Shown: in pieces, positions 16,483 through 23,729 of the stretch
Numbering within the stretch: position 1 is the first letter of the stretch
How the letters are laid out: every line of letters begins with the position of its first letter
NCBI GenBank assembly: GCA_937892155.1
Contig: CALAUG010000076.1
Coordinates: 1 to 34,603 of the forward strand
Source: an uncultured Bacteroidales bacterium
Lineage (GTDB): Bacteria; Bacteroidota; Bacteroidia; Bacteroidales; UBA1715
Direction: 5' to 3'
Length of the DNA: 34,603 nt
Program-made: the position numbers and the translations under genes
The notes under the pieces: model-generated
What the model was told of the DNA's origin: nothing
The model's database searches: none
The model's input: only the letters and a program-made list of their open reading frames with translations

Positions 16483-16938
16483 ATGGCCGAAAAGACCAAC
16501 GAAAATAATAACATACAATCAATTGATGACAACAACAGCCAGATAGTCATCTACACTTCTTCCGATGGCAAGGTCAATCTTGATGTGCAGATAGATGCCG
16601 ATACTGTGTGGCTTACACAACAGCAGATAGCTCAGCTCTATGGCAAGGCGGTTTCCACCATCAATGAGCATATCAAAAATATTCTGGAAGAAGAAGAGTT
16701 GAGAGAGGATGAGTGCGTAAAGAAATTCGGAATTTCCGAATTTCAGCAAAAAACCCCATTCTACTGTAATCTCAGCATGATAATATCGGTTGGTTATCGT
16801 GTCCGTTCCAAGCAAGGTACACTCTTCCGCTAGTGGGCAACAAAGCGTCTTGAGGAATACATTGTCAAGGGGTTTGCCATCGACACCGAGCGACTCAAAG
16901 GCAATGGAGGCGAAGAAACTGAACGGCAAGAAATAACA
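16483..16938 (+). pseudogene. RhuM-family protein remnant, interrupted by TAG and truncated
   Basis: From ATG 16483 the frame gives a RhuM-type N-terminus: IVIYTSSDGKVNLDVQID, then TVWLTQQQIAQLYGKAVSTI, an HTH-like segment. After MIISVGYRVRSKQGTLFR an in-frame TAG (16831-16833) sits where relatives have a Gln or similar codon. The same frame then continues the family sequence (WATKRLEEYIVKGF, then ERLKGNGG) to about 16920, and beyond EETERQEIT the likeness is lost. So there is one nonsense change plus loss of the C-terminal half or more. Base composition is richer in G+C than the fcl gene beside it. RhuM proteins are accessory genes of unclear function that often move between genomes. It occupies the position where a second regulator would be expected. 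Confidence 0.75.
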
Positions 16939-17068
16939 TATATGAACACTTCATTTCAAGATTTAAAAATTGCAGTAGATGTCATTACTAGTACGATGTA
17001 TAAAATTTATACGAGGAATATTTTTAGAAGAGATTAATTGATTAATTTGTATAGAAAAAGAATTTTAT

Positions 17069-18010
17069 ATGGAAAAAGATAGTAAAATATACGTTGCTGG
17101 TCATCGTGGTATGGTAGGTTCCGCGATTGTCCGTGAATTGCAACGACAAGGATATACCAACATTGTAACAAGGACGCATAAAGAATTGGATTTGATTCGT
17201 CAGGATCAAGTGGAAAAATTCTTTGCGGAAGAAAAACCTGAATACGTGTTTTTGGCTGCAGCTAAGGTTGGCGGCATTATAGCGAATCAATCTGCATTGG
17301 CCGATTTCATGTATGACAATATGATGTTGGAGATGAATGTGATTCATGCAGCTTGGAAAAACGGTTGTAAGAAGGTTGAATTTTTAGGCTCTTCTTGTAT
17401 CTATCCTCGTATGGCTCCACAACCAATGCCAGAATCGTGTTTGTTAACATCAGAATTGGAAAAAACCAATGAAGCATACGCATTGGCAAAAATTAGTGGT
17501 TTGAAATATTGTGAATTTCTCAATCGACAATATGGTACAGACTATATTTCGGTTATGCCTACGAACTTATACGGACCTAACGATAATTATCATCCTGAAC
17601 ATAGTCACGTGTTACCTGCATTGATTCGCCGTTTTCATGAGGCAAAAGAAGCCAATTTGACGGAGGTTACTTGCTGGGGTGATGGTTCACCGTTGCGTGA
17701 ATTCTTATACGTAGATGACTTGGCAAATCTTTGTGTGTTTTTAATGAATACCTATAGTGGAAACGAGACTGTAAATGCAGGTACGGGAAAGGAGTTGACT
17801 ATAAAGGAATTGACTGAATTGGTTGCAAAAGTTGTTGGATATACTGGTGCAATCAAATGGGATACTTCTCGTCCAAATGGAACACCTCGTAAGTTGTTGA
17901 ATGTTTCTAAAGCAGAAAAACTTGGTTGGAAATACAAAACAGAACTTGAAGACGGTATTCGTATGGCATATAAGGATTTTTTGGAAAATCCAATGAGAGC
18001 AGAACGATAG
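17069..18010 (+). CDS. fcl: GDP-L-fucose synthase
   Basis: An NADPH-dependent epimerase/reductase turning GDP-4-keto-6-deoxy-D-mannose into GDP-L-fucose. 313 residues, the normal length. Rossmann motif GHRGMVG at 11-17; catalytic Ser108 with Cys110 in LGSSCIYP; Tyr137 and Lys141 in YALAK. These agree with Ser107, Cys109, Tyr136 and Lys140 of E. coli GDP-fucose synthase. PTNLYGPNDNYHPEHSHVLP near residue 170 is also typical. The 35-base gap to gmd suggests one operon; here the synthase gene precedes the dehydratase, the reverse of the more common order. Confidence 0.96.
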   Translation: MEKDSKIYVAGHRGMVGSAIVRELQRQGYTNIVTRTHKELDLIRQDQVEKFFAEEKPEYVFLAAAKVGGIIANQSALADFMYDNMMLEMNVIHAAWKNGCKKVEFLGSSCIYPRMAPQPMPESCLLTSELEKTNEAYALAKISGLKYCEFLNRQYGTDYISVMPTNLYGPNDNYHPEHSHVLPALIRRFHEAKEANLTEVTCWGDGSPLREFLYVDDLANLCVFLMNTYSGNETVNAGTGKELTIKELTELVAKVVGYTGAIKWDTSRPNGTPRKLLNVSKAEKLGWKYKTELEDGIRMAYKDFLENPMRAER

Positions 18011-18044
18011 AATAAATAGTATAAACAAAAATAACAATAATATA

Positions 18045-19157
18045 ATGAGCAAAAACATCGCATTAATTACTGGGGTAACGGGACAAGATGGTTCGTATTT
18101 GTCGGAATTCCTATTAGCAAAAGGGTATGAAGTCCATGGCATTATCCGCCGTTCTTCTGTTGACTATCGTGAACGAATTTCCCAGCTCGAGGGAACTTCT
18201 AATTTTCATCTTCACTACGCCGATCTTTCCGACTCCATGTCGTTAGTTAAGCTCGTAGGAAAAGTGCAGCCAACAGAAATCTACAACCTTGCAGCACAAA
18301 GCCATGTACAGGTTTCTTTTGATGCTCCTGAATTTACTGCAGATGTTGATGCAGTAGGAGTTCTTCGTATTCTTGAAGCCGTTCGTACTAATCATTTAGA
18401 AAAGACTTGCAAGATTTATCAGGCATCCACATCAGAATTGTATGGTAAGGTAGAAGAAGTTCCTCAAAATGAAAAAACTCCTTTCCACCCATATTCTCCA
18501 TACGCTGTAGCAAAATTGTATGGCTTTTGGATTGTTAAGGAATATCGTGAAGCATACAACATGTTCTGTTGTTCAGGTATTTTGTTCAATCATGAATCAG
18601 AACGTCGTGGTGAAACATTCGTAACTCGTAAGATTACGTTAGCAGCCGCACGCATTGCACAAGGAAAACAAGATTGTCTGTATCTTGGAAATTTAGATTC
18701 CCTTCGAGATTGGGGTTATGCTAAGGACTATGTAGAATGTATGTGGTTGATACTTCAAAATGATAAACCTGAGGATTTTGTGATAGCTACAGGCGTACAA
18801 CACTCTGTTCGTGAGTTTACAGATCTTGCTTTTAAACATGCAGGTATTACTCTTGAGTTTAAAGGTGAAGGACTCAATGAGGTAGGTGTGTGCGTTGCAG
18901 GTCCTCAAGAGCTTATTGGTAAGGAAATTGTGAAAGTTAGTGAAGATTTCTATCGACCAACCGATGTAGTTAACCTTTGGGGCGATCCAAGCAAAGCAAA
19001 GAAAGAACTTGGTTGGAATCCTATGACAACCACGTTCGAGCAATTAGTAGAATTGATGGTAAAACACGATATGGCTAAGGTTGCTGCTGATAATGCCGCT
19101 CAAGATGTACGCAAGATGAATCTTGCTGAATTTTTGGAAAAGGGGATAGTGAAGTAA
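18045..19157 (+). CDS. gmd: GDP-mannose 4,6-dehydratase
   Basis: Makes GDP-4-keto-6-deoxy-D-mannose, the substrate of the enzyme encoded just upstream. 370 residues. NADP-binding TGVTGQDGSYL at 9-19; IIRRSS at 33-38, typical of Gmd; active-site segment ASTSELYG at 127-134; YAVAK (Tyr153, Lys157); NHESERRGETFVTRKI near residue 182, a Gmd hallmark. Complete, with an ATG start. The 82 bases that follow hold only a weak 5-bp hairpin and no clear terminator. Confidence 0.97.
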   Translation: MSKNIALITGVTGQDGSYLSEFLLAKGYEVHGIIRRSSVDYRERISQLEGTSNFHLHYADLSDSMSLVKLVGKVQPTEIYNLAAQSHVQVSFDAPEFTADVDAVGVLRILEAVRTNHLEKTCKIYQASTSELYGKVEEVPQNEKTPFHPYSPYAVAKLYGFWIVKEYREAYNMFCCSGILFNHESERRGETFVTRKITLAAARIAQGKQDCLYLGNLDSLRDWGYAKDYVECMWLILQNDKPEDFVIATGVQHSVREFTDLAFKHAGITLEFKGEGLNEVGVCVAGPQELIGKEIVKVSEDFYRPTDVVNLWGDPSKAKKELGWNPMTTTFEQLVELMVKHDMAKVAADNAAQDVRKMNLAEFLEKGIVK

Positions 19158-19239
19158 CATAAGGTTAGTGCGTGCACAAGTGTATGTCCACGCATAATGG
19201 TTCGATACCATCATGTGCTTCAAAAAATAAAAAACAATT

Positions 19240-20148
19240 ATGTCACAAGATAACAACATAGAACCCCACCTCGTCCACTCTCACGACATCCATCTCGATG
19301 CCGACTACACCCAGTGGCTTGTGGAACTCAAGGCACGCTACCGTTCTGCTCAGCTCAAGGCAGCCGTACGCGTCAATGCCGAGAAGCTCCTCTTCAACTG
19401 GCAACTCGGTCGAGACCTTGTCCAGAAGAAGGCCGAATCGCGATGGGGCGAAGGCATCGTAGAGCAGCTCTCACTCGACCTTAAGGCCGAATTCCCTGGC
19501 GAGAAAGGCTTCTCCACCACCAACCTCTGGTACATGAAGCAGTGGTATCTCTTCTATACCACCACTGAAGCACAACAGCAACTCAGCGAACTTTCGCACC
19601 ATCTGGTTCTCACCAGCCCCACCTTCGCACAGAAACTCCACCAGTTTGGTGGAGAAACTACCGAGGCAATACTCCCACAACTTATGGGAGAAATACTCCA
19701 GCAAGCTGTTGGAGAAACTCAGGACGCAAAACTCCAACAACCTGTTGGAGAATTTCCCTTGTCCTTTGCCATGGTCCCTTGGAGCCATCATTTGGTCATA
19801 CTTGGCAAGTGCGATACTCCGCACAAAGCCCTCTTCTACATCCGCCAAATTATCACCGAAGGGTGGTCACGAAAGCGATTGGAACAAGCTTTTACAGCAC
19901 AATATTACGAACACCAAGGTCCTGCACTCAACAATTATGGACTCATTCTTCCCGATCAAAGCGGACGTCTTGCAGCCGAAATCACCAAGTCCAATTACGA
20001 CTTCTCCTTTGCCACAGTCAAAGTACCCATATATAGCGAGCGTGAACTGGAAGATGCCCTTTGTGACAACTATACTCATTATATCATACAAGAGCATAAG
20101 TTTGCCAAACATCATGATCAAACCTCTGGAGTTTTGTGGAAAGCATAG
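19240..20148 (+). CDS. Truncated DUF1016/YhcG-family protein lacking its PDDEXK nuclease domain
   Basis: 302-residue open frame. Residues ~20-110 match the DUF1016 N-terminal helical domain (LLFNWQLGRDLVQKK, GEGIVEQLSLDLKAEFP, GFSTTNLWYMKQWY). A repeat-rich linker follows (~130-175). Then comes the conserved middle: WSHHLVILGKC, ALFYIRQIITEGWSRKRLEQ, and NYDFSFATV leading to ERELEDALCDN. In complete relatives ERELEDAL leads straight into the PDDEXK nuclease (FPDLLFYN, ELK). Here, after Asn at 20070, the frame continues into about 26 unrelated residues and stops. The DNA beyond that point, in another frame, encodes the end of a membrane acyltransferase. So the gene is chimeric and probably inactive as a nuclease. 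It is distinctly richer in G+C than its surroundings, suggesting transfer. Confidence 0.8.
   Translation: MSQDNNIEPHLVHSHDIHLDADYTQWLVELKARYRSAQLKAAVRVNAEKLLFNWQLGRDLVQKKAESRWGEGIVEQLSLDLKAEFPGEKGFSTTNLWYMKQWYLFYTTTEAQQQLSELSHHLVLTSPTFAQKLHQFGGETTEAILPQLMGEILQQAVGETQDAKLQQPVGEFPLSFAMVPWSHHLVILGKCDTPHKALFYIRQIITEGWSRKRLEQAFTAQYYEHQGPALNNYGLILPDQSGRLAAEITKSNYDFSFATVKVPIYSERELEDALCDNYTHYIIQEHKFAKHHDQTSGVLWKA
19636..19750 (+). repeat. Four in-frame hairpin repeats inside the YhcG-like gene
   Basis: Four 19-base inverted repeats of the form CTCCAnCA-nnn-TGnTGGAG lie at 19636-19654, 19672-19690, 19696-19714 and 19732-19750. The first and last are perfect 8-bp stems; the second and third each carry one mismatch. 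Start-to-start distances are 36, 24 and 36 bases, all multiples of 12. Each encodes an octapeptide [K/I]L-x-Q-x-x-G-E. Units 1 and 3 are each followed by a tetrapeptide spacer (TTEA, TQDA). Confidence 0.9.
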
Positions 20149-20353
20149 TATGAATATATTCTTGTTCCATACGTTCATTTACTATTATTGGTTCCAAGAC
20201 TTTATCTATTCGTCACGCAATCCAATCATAATCTATTTGCTTCTGTTGCTGATTTGCTTGGTGATTTCTTTTGCTCTTGAGCTCATTAAGAAAATCATTC
20301 GATTTGAAAAAATAGTAACTTATATTGATTCCTTCTATGGCATCAGACAATAA
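20070..20353 (+). pseudogene. C-terminal remnant of a membrane acyltransferase (acyltransferase-3 type)
   Basis: Starting within about 10 bases of 20,070, and in a frame different from the YhcG gene, the sequence encodes ISLPNIMIKPLEFCGKHSMN, then IFLFHTFIYYYWF and two hydrophobic stretches, ending IKKIIRFEKIVTYIDSFYGIRQ. LEFxGKHSMNIFLxHTFI is typical of the last part of OafA/WecH-like acyltransferases, inner-membrane enzymes that acetylate surface sugars. Only about 95 residues of a normal 330-380 remain and there is no start of its own. Its end overlaps the wzx start by 17 bases, as expected for an original operon neighbour, so the missing 5' part was probably replaced by the YhcG segment. 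Confidence 0.75.
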
Positions 20354-21854
20354 ACGAATAGCAAAGAACACAATGTATCTCTACATTCGAATGTTCTTGA
20401 TAATGGGTGTTACACTTTATATGTCAAGAGTCCTTCTTGACAAGCTGGGTGTAACGGATTACGGACTCTACAATGTAGTTGGTGGTGTGGTCGCTATGTT
20501 GTCATTCCTGAATGGCACATTGACAATTGGTACATCCCGCTTCATCACATACGAGTTGGGAGCAGGTAACAAAGATAAACTTTGGCGAACCTTCAATACT
20601 TCATTTTATACTCACCTTTGCCTGTCCTTTATCATCCTTTTGATAATGGAGACAGCTGGTTTGTGGTTCTTCTACAATAAACTCGTAATTCCAGAAGATC
20701 GTCTTAACGCTTGCTTTTGGGTATATCAGTTATCACTGTTGACAACATTTGTAAATATCTCGCAAGTACCTTATACTTCATTAGTTCAATCACATGAGGA
20801 TTTCAATACGTATGCCTATGTGAGTATCTTTGAGGCTTTAGCCAAACTGGGAATATGTTACATGGTTACTATAACAGCTTGGGACAAACTTATCGTGTAT
20901 GCAGTTCTTATTGCGCTTATACAGATAGCAGTAGCAATGTACTACCGTTTCTATTGCAACCATCATTACGAAGAGTCTCACCTAGCTCTATCATTTGATA
21001 AGAATATCTTCAAGGGTCTAATGAGTTTTTCAGGATGGAATATAGTTGCCAATCTGACAGAGACTTTACGACTTCAAGGTGTTGTAATCATTATTAATTT
21101 ATTCCTAGCACCTGTAGTTGTTGCTGCTCAGGCTTTGGCAAATCAAGTTTCACACGCCTTAATGGGTTTTGTCACAAATTTCCGAACAGCATTTAATCCT
21201 CAGATTATAAAACTCTATGCTGCAGGAGATCATAATGCCTCTAAGAAACTCACGCTCCAAGCAACTGTAGTATGCTTTGATCTCATTCTTCTTTTTGCTC
21301 TTCCTTGTATCTATACAATGAAGACAATCATGGGTTTGTGGCTTGTTGAGGTTCCTGAATATGCAGTTATATTTACGCAGTTTGTACTCATTGCTAATGT
21401 AATTGGCACATTTAGCGCTTCTTTCTATATACCAATGATGGCAGCTAATAAAATAAAGTTCAATTCAATGGCTTCCGTATTTCTTGGTGTCATGCAGTTC
21501 GTTGGCTTATATTTCATTTTGCGTTTTGGTGGTGATGCTATGTGGGTTCCTTATGTCAACTTAATTCTGGTCATAGGATTCTCCTTGTTTGTTAAACCTT
21601 ACGTACTTTGGAAGGATATTGATTATAGCCTGATGGAACTCCTCAAATGCTATTGGGACTGCACTAAGGTCTTCATGCTTTCATTTGCAGTTTCTTACCC
21701 ATTTGTTTTCTTCCTCGGTGACAGCATTTGGGAGGCAGCAATCATCATCTTTGTAACTGTCATTGCTGTGGGCGTTTCGTCCTTCATATTTATGGAAAAA
21801 GAAATGCGCACCAAACTTGTTTCACTCGTTAAAAATAAAATACATCATAAATGA
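20337..21854 (+). CDS. wzx: Wzx-type polysaccharide flippase (MATE/MOP superfamily)
   Basis: 505 residues from the ATG at 20337 (an in-frame TTG 12 bases earlier is less likely). About 12-14 hydrophobic helices. The N-terminus, KNTMYLYIRMFLIMGVTLYM followed by SRVLLDKLGVTDYGLYNVVGG, is typical of Bacteroidetes polysaccharide flippases. It is expected to turn lipid-linked repeat units from the cytoplasmic to the periplasmic face of the inner membrane, working with the EpsG-like polymerase encoded downstream. Its start overlaps the acyltransferase remnant, and its TGA overlaps the ATG of the next gene. Confidence 0.9.
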   Translation: MASDNKRIAKNTMYLYIRMFLIMGVTLYMSRVLLDKLGVTDYGLYNVVGGVVAMLSFLNGTLTIGTSRFITYELGAGNKDKLWRTFNTSFYTHLCLSFIILLIMETAGLWFFYNKLVIPEDRLNACFWVYQLSLLTTFVNISQVPYTSLVQSHEDFNTYAYVSIFEALAKLGICYMVTITAWDKLIVYAVLIALIQIAVAMYYRFYCNHHYEESHLALSFDKNIFKGLMSFSGWNIVANLTETLRLQGVVIIINLFLAPVVVAAQALANQVSHALMGFVTNFRTAFNPQIIKLYAAGDHNASKKLTLQATVVCFDLILLFALPCIYTMKTIMGLWLVEVPEYAVIFTQFVLIANVIGTFSASFYIPMMAANKIKFNSMASVFLGVMQFVGLYFILRFGGDAMWVPYVNLILVIGFSLFVKPYVLWKDIDYSLMELLKCYWDCTKVFMLSFAVSYPFVFFLGDSIWEAAIIIFVTVIAVGVSSFIFMEKEMRTKLVSLVKNKIHHK

Positions 21855-22966
21855 AAAAAATCGCAATCATAGGAGCCTCCTATCTTCAGGAGCCTCTGGT
21901 TCGTAAAGCAAAAGAGATGGGGCTATATACCCTCTGCTTCGCTTGGCGCGATGGAGCCGTCTGTGCTGATATTGCAGACGAGTTCCACGATATCTCAATC
22001 ATCGAGAAGGACGCTATTCTCGATATCTGTCAGAAAGCGCAGATTGATGGCGTCTGCACCATTGCATCTGATGTGGCAGCTCCTACCGTTTCATATATTG
22101 CAGAAAAGATGGGATTGACAGCCAACCCATATGAAGCTGCTATTCGTGCAAACAATAAGTATCTCATGCGCAATGCCTTCATGGAGGCTGGTGTTCCATG
22201 TCCACTCTATAAGATGGTCACTTCTGTTGAAGAAACCAACACCATTGACTGGACATATCCTCTCATCGTAAAACCTTCGGATCGCTCCGGTTCTCTTGGA
22301 GTTACCAAGGTGCTTTCACCTAAAGATCTTGCTTCTGCTGTAGAGAAAGCTATCTCTGTCAGCTTTAAGAAACAAGCAATGGTCGAAGAGTTCATTGAGG
22401 GTAGAGAAATCTCAGTTGAGTTCATCTCCTACAAGGGTACTCACTATCCACTTCAGATTACCGACAAGGTAACAACCGAAGCTCCTCACTTTGTAGAACT
22501 GGAACACCATCAGCCATCCACTCTCTCGGATGAGATGTTCACTAAAATCTATGACATCACCAAGACTGCCCTCAATGCTCTTGGTCTTACCAATGGAGCT
22601 TCACATGCAGAATATAAGATTGCTCCAGAAGGTCGTATTACCGTAATGGAGATTGGTGGTCGTATGGGTGGCGATTTCATTGGTTCAGATCTTGTTCGGC
22701 TTTCTACCGGATACGATTTTGTGAAGGGTGTGATTGATGTAGCACTTGGAGAGTTTGAAGAACCAAAGAAGACCATCAGTAAGCACTCGGGTGTTTACTT
22801 CCTTTGCAAAGAGACAGAAAGCATCAAATCTATTCTTGAAAATTGGCAATCTCATCCGGAGATTATCCAATGTGAGATAACAGACAACGAACTTCGCAGC
22901 GTACAATGTAGTGCCGACCGAAGTGGATATTTTATTTATCAATCAAGCAATAAGTTTATTTTATAA
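21851..22966 (+). CDS. ATP-grasp domain enzyme 1 (carboxylate-amine/thiol ligase type)
   Basis: 371 residues. An N-terminal pre-ATP-grasp Rossmann-like domain (KKIAIIGASYLQEPLVRKAKE), then the ATP-grasp fold: NNKYLMR near 101, PLIVKPSDRSGSLGV at 137-151, VEEFIEGREISVE at 178-190, and metal-binding HAEYK (252-256) and MEIGGRMGGD (266-275). Such enzymes join a carboxylate, activated as acyl phosphate, to an amine. In surface-sugar loci they can add an amino acid or similar group to a sugar or precursor; the substrate is unknown here. Overlaps wzx by 4 bases (ATGA). Richer in G+C than the next gene. Confidence 0.82.
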   Translation: MKKIAIIGASYLQEPLVRKAKEMGLYTLCFAWRDGAVCADIADEFHDISIIEKDAILDICQKAQIDGVCTIASDVAAPTVSYIAEKMGLTANPYEAAIRANNKYLMRNAFMEAGVPCPLYKMVTSVEETNTIDWTYPLIVKPSDRSGSLGVTKVLSPKDLASAVEKAISVSFKKQAMVEEFIEGREISVEFISYKGTHYPLQITDKVTTEAPHFVELEHHQPSTLSDEMFTKIYDITKTALNALGLTNGASHAEYKIAPEGRITVMEIGGRMGGDFIGSDLVRLSTGYDFVKGVIDVALGEFEEPKKTISKHSGVYFLCKETESIKSILENWQSHPEIIQCEITDNELRSVQCSADRSGYFIYQSSNKFIL

Positions 22967-22967
22967 T

Positions 22968-23729
22968 ATGGGACGTTTTGTACAAATGCTACATTATGCG
23001 AGAAAGGACTCTAAAACATTATCAAAATTAGGTACATCAGGAAAATCACGCTTATATATATATGCTGATATTGTATATTGTTTCATTAAATATAGAATAA
23101 GGTCTAATCAATATGTGAGCAATCAATTATATTGTATTGATAAGGAGGCTCGATTGAGGATTTGTAATCAACTAGGATCAATTAATAAGAGACAGGATTT
23201 ATGGTTTGCTAATTGGTATAAAGAAAGACGCTTCAATAGAGAATTTTCAGACATAAAATATGATACTACTTTTAATTTAAGAAGAAAAAGGGAGAGGGCA
23301 TACAGAAAATATTATAATTTTGGAGAAGGATTAGATATACAATATAATGTTGATATTTCTAAAAGTCATTTTCTAGATGGCGAATTAAGAATCGGGAGTA
23401 ATTGTTTTATTGGTAAAAATGTTGTGATTGACTATTCTGGCAAAGTGAACATTAAAAATAATGTTCAAATAGCTAATGGGGCTATTATAGAAACACATTA
23501 TCATACAAAGCATTCTAATTATCTGTCGAAACCAGAAGTAATTCCAACTGAGTTGACTATAGAAGAAGGTGTTGTTATTGGTTGTAGGTCAATAATAATG
23601 CCTTCATGTCATCGTATCGGAAAATTTGCAAGGGTAGCGGCAGGTGCTGTTGTGACGAAAGATGTTCCAGATTTTGCAATAGTAGCTGGCGTTCCTGCTA
23701 AAGTTATTAAAACACAAGTAGAAGGATGA
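22968..23729 (+). CDS. Left-handed beta-helix (hexapeptide) acyltransferase
   Basis: 253 residues from the ATG at 22968, one base after the previous stop; upstream in-frame GTG codons inside the ATP-grasp gene are rejected. Residues ~1-115 are a basic, Tyr/Arg-rich region without a recognised domain. Hexapeptide repeats run from ~120: GSNCFIGKNVVI, IKNNVQIANGAIIETHYHT, IEEGVVIGCRSIIMPSCHRI, then the usual ending AAGAVVTKDVPDFAIVAGVP-AKVI. Probably O- or N-acetylates a sugar in the repeat unit; it could act on the 4-amino sugar made by the aminotransferase encoded next. The gene is AT-rich, unlike its upstream neighbour. Confidence 0.85.
   Translation: MGRFVQMLHYARKDSKTLSKLGTSGKSRLYIYADIVYCFIKYRIRSNQYVSNQLYCIDKEARLRICNQLGSINKRQDLWFANWYKERRFNREFSDIKYDTTFNLRRKRERAYRKYYNFGEGLDIQYNVDISKSHFLDGELRIGSNCFIGKNVVIDYSGKVNIKNNVQIANGAIIETHYHTKHSNYLSKPEVIPTELTIEEGVVIGCRSIIMPSCHRIGKFARVAAGAVVTKDVPDFAIVAGVPAKVIKTQVEG

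Noticed and set aside
16831..16833. Possible stop-codon recoding at the TAG in the RhuM-like frame
   Set aside because: The gene is also truncated at its 3' end, and nothing here suggests suppressor or recoding machinery; decay is the simpler explanation. The same applies to the TAG at 27,744.
16995..17015. Palindrome-like GTATAAAATTTATAC upstream of fcl
   Set aside because: The arms do not pair fully, and such AT-rich near-palindromes are expected by chance in this sequence.
19636..19750. CRISPR-like array
   Set aside because: The units are short palindromes in a coding frame with 5- or 17-base intervals, some of them repeated, not unique ~30-base spacers; no cas genes.
19471..19848. 125-codon - strand open frame opposite the YhcG-like gene
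   Set aside because: It exists because the palindromic repeats and G+C-rich codons leave the opposite strand open; no family signature or start context supports it.
22911..22967. Upstream GTG start extending the hexapeptide acyltransferase gene into the ATP-grasp gene
   Set aside because: The ATG at 22,968 sits one base after the preceding stop, matching the tight spacing of the operon; the extension would translate ATP-grasp codons out of frame.
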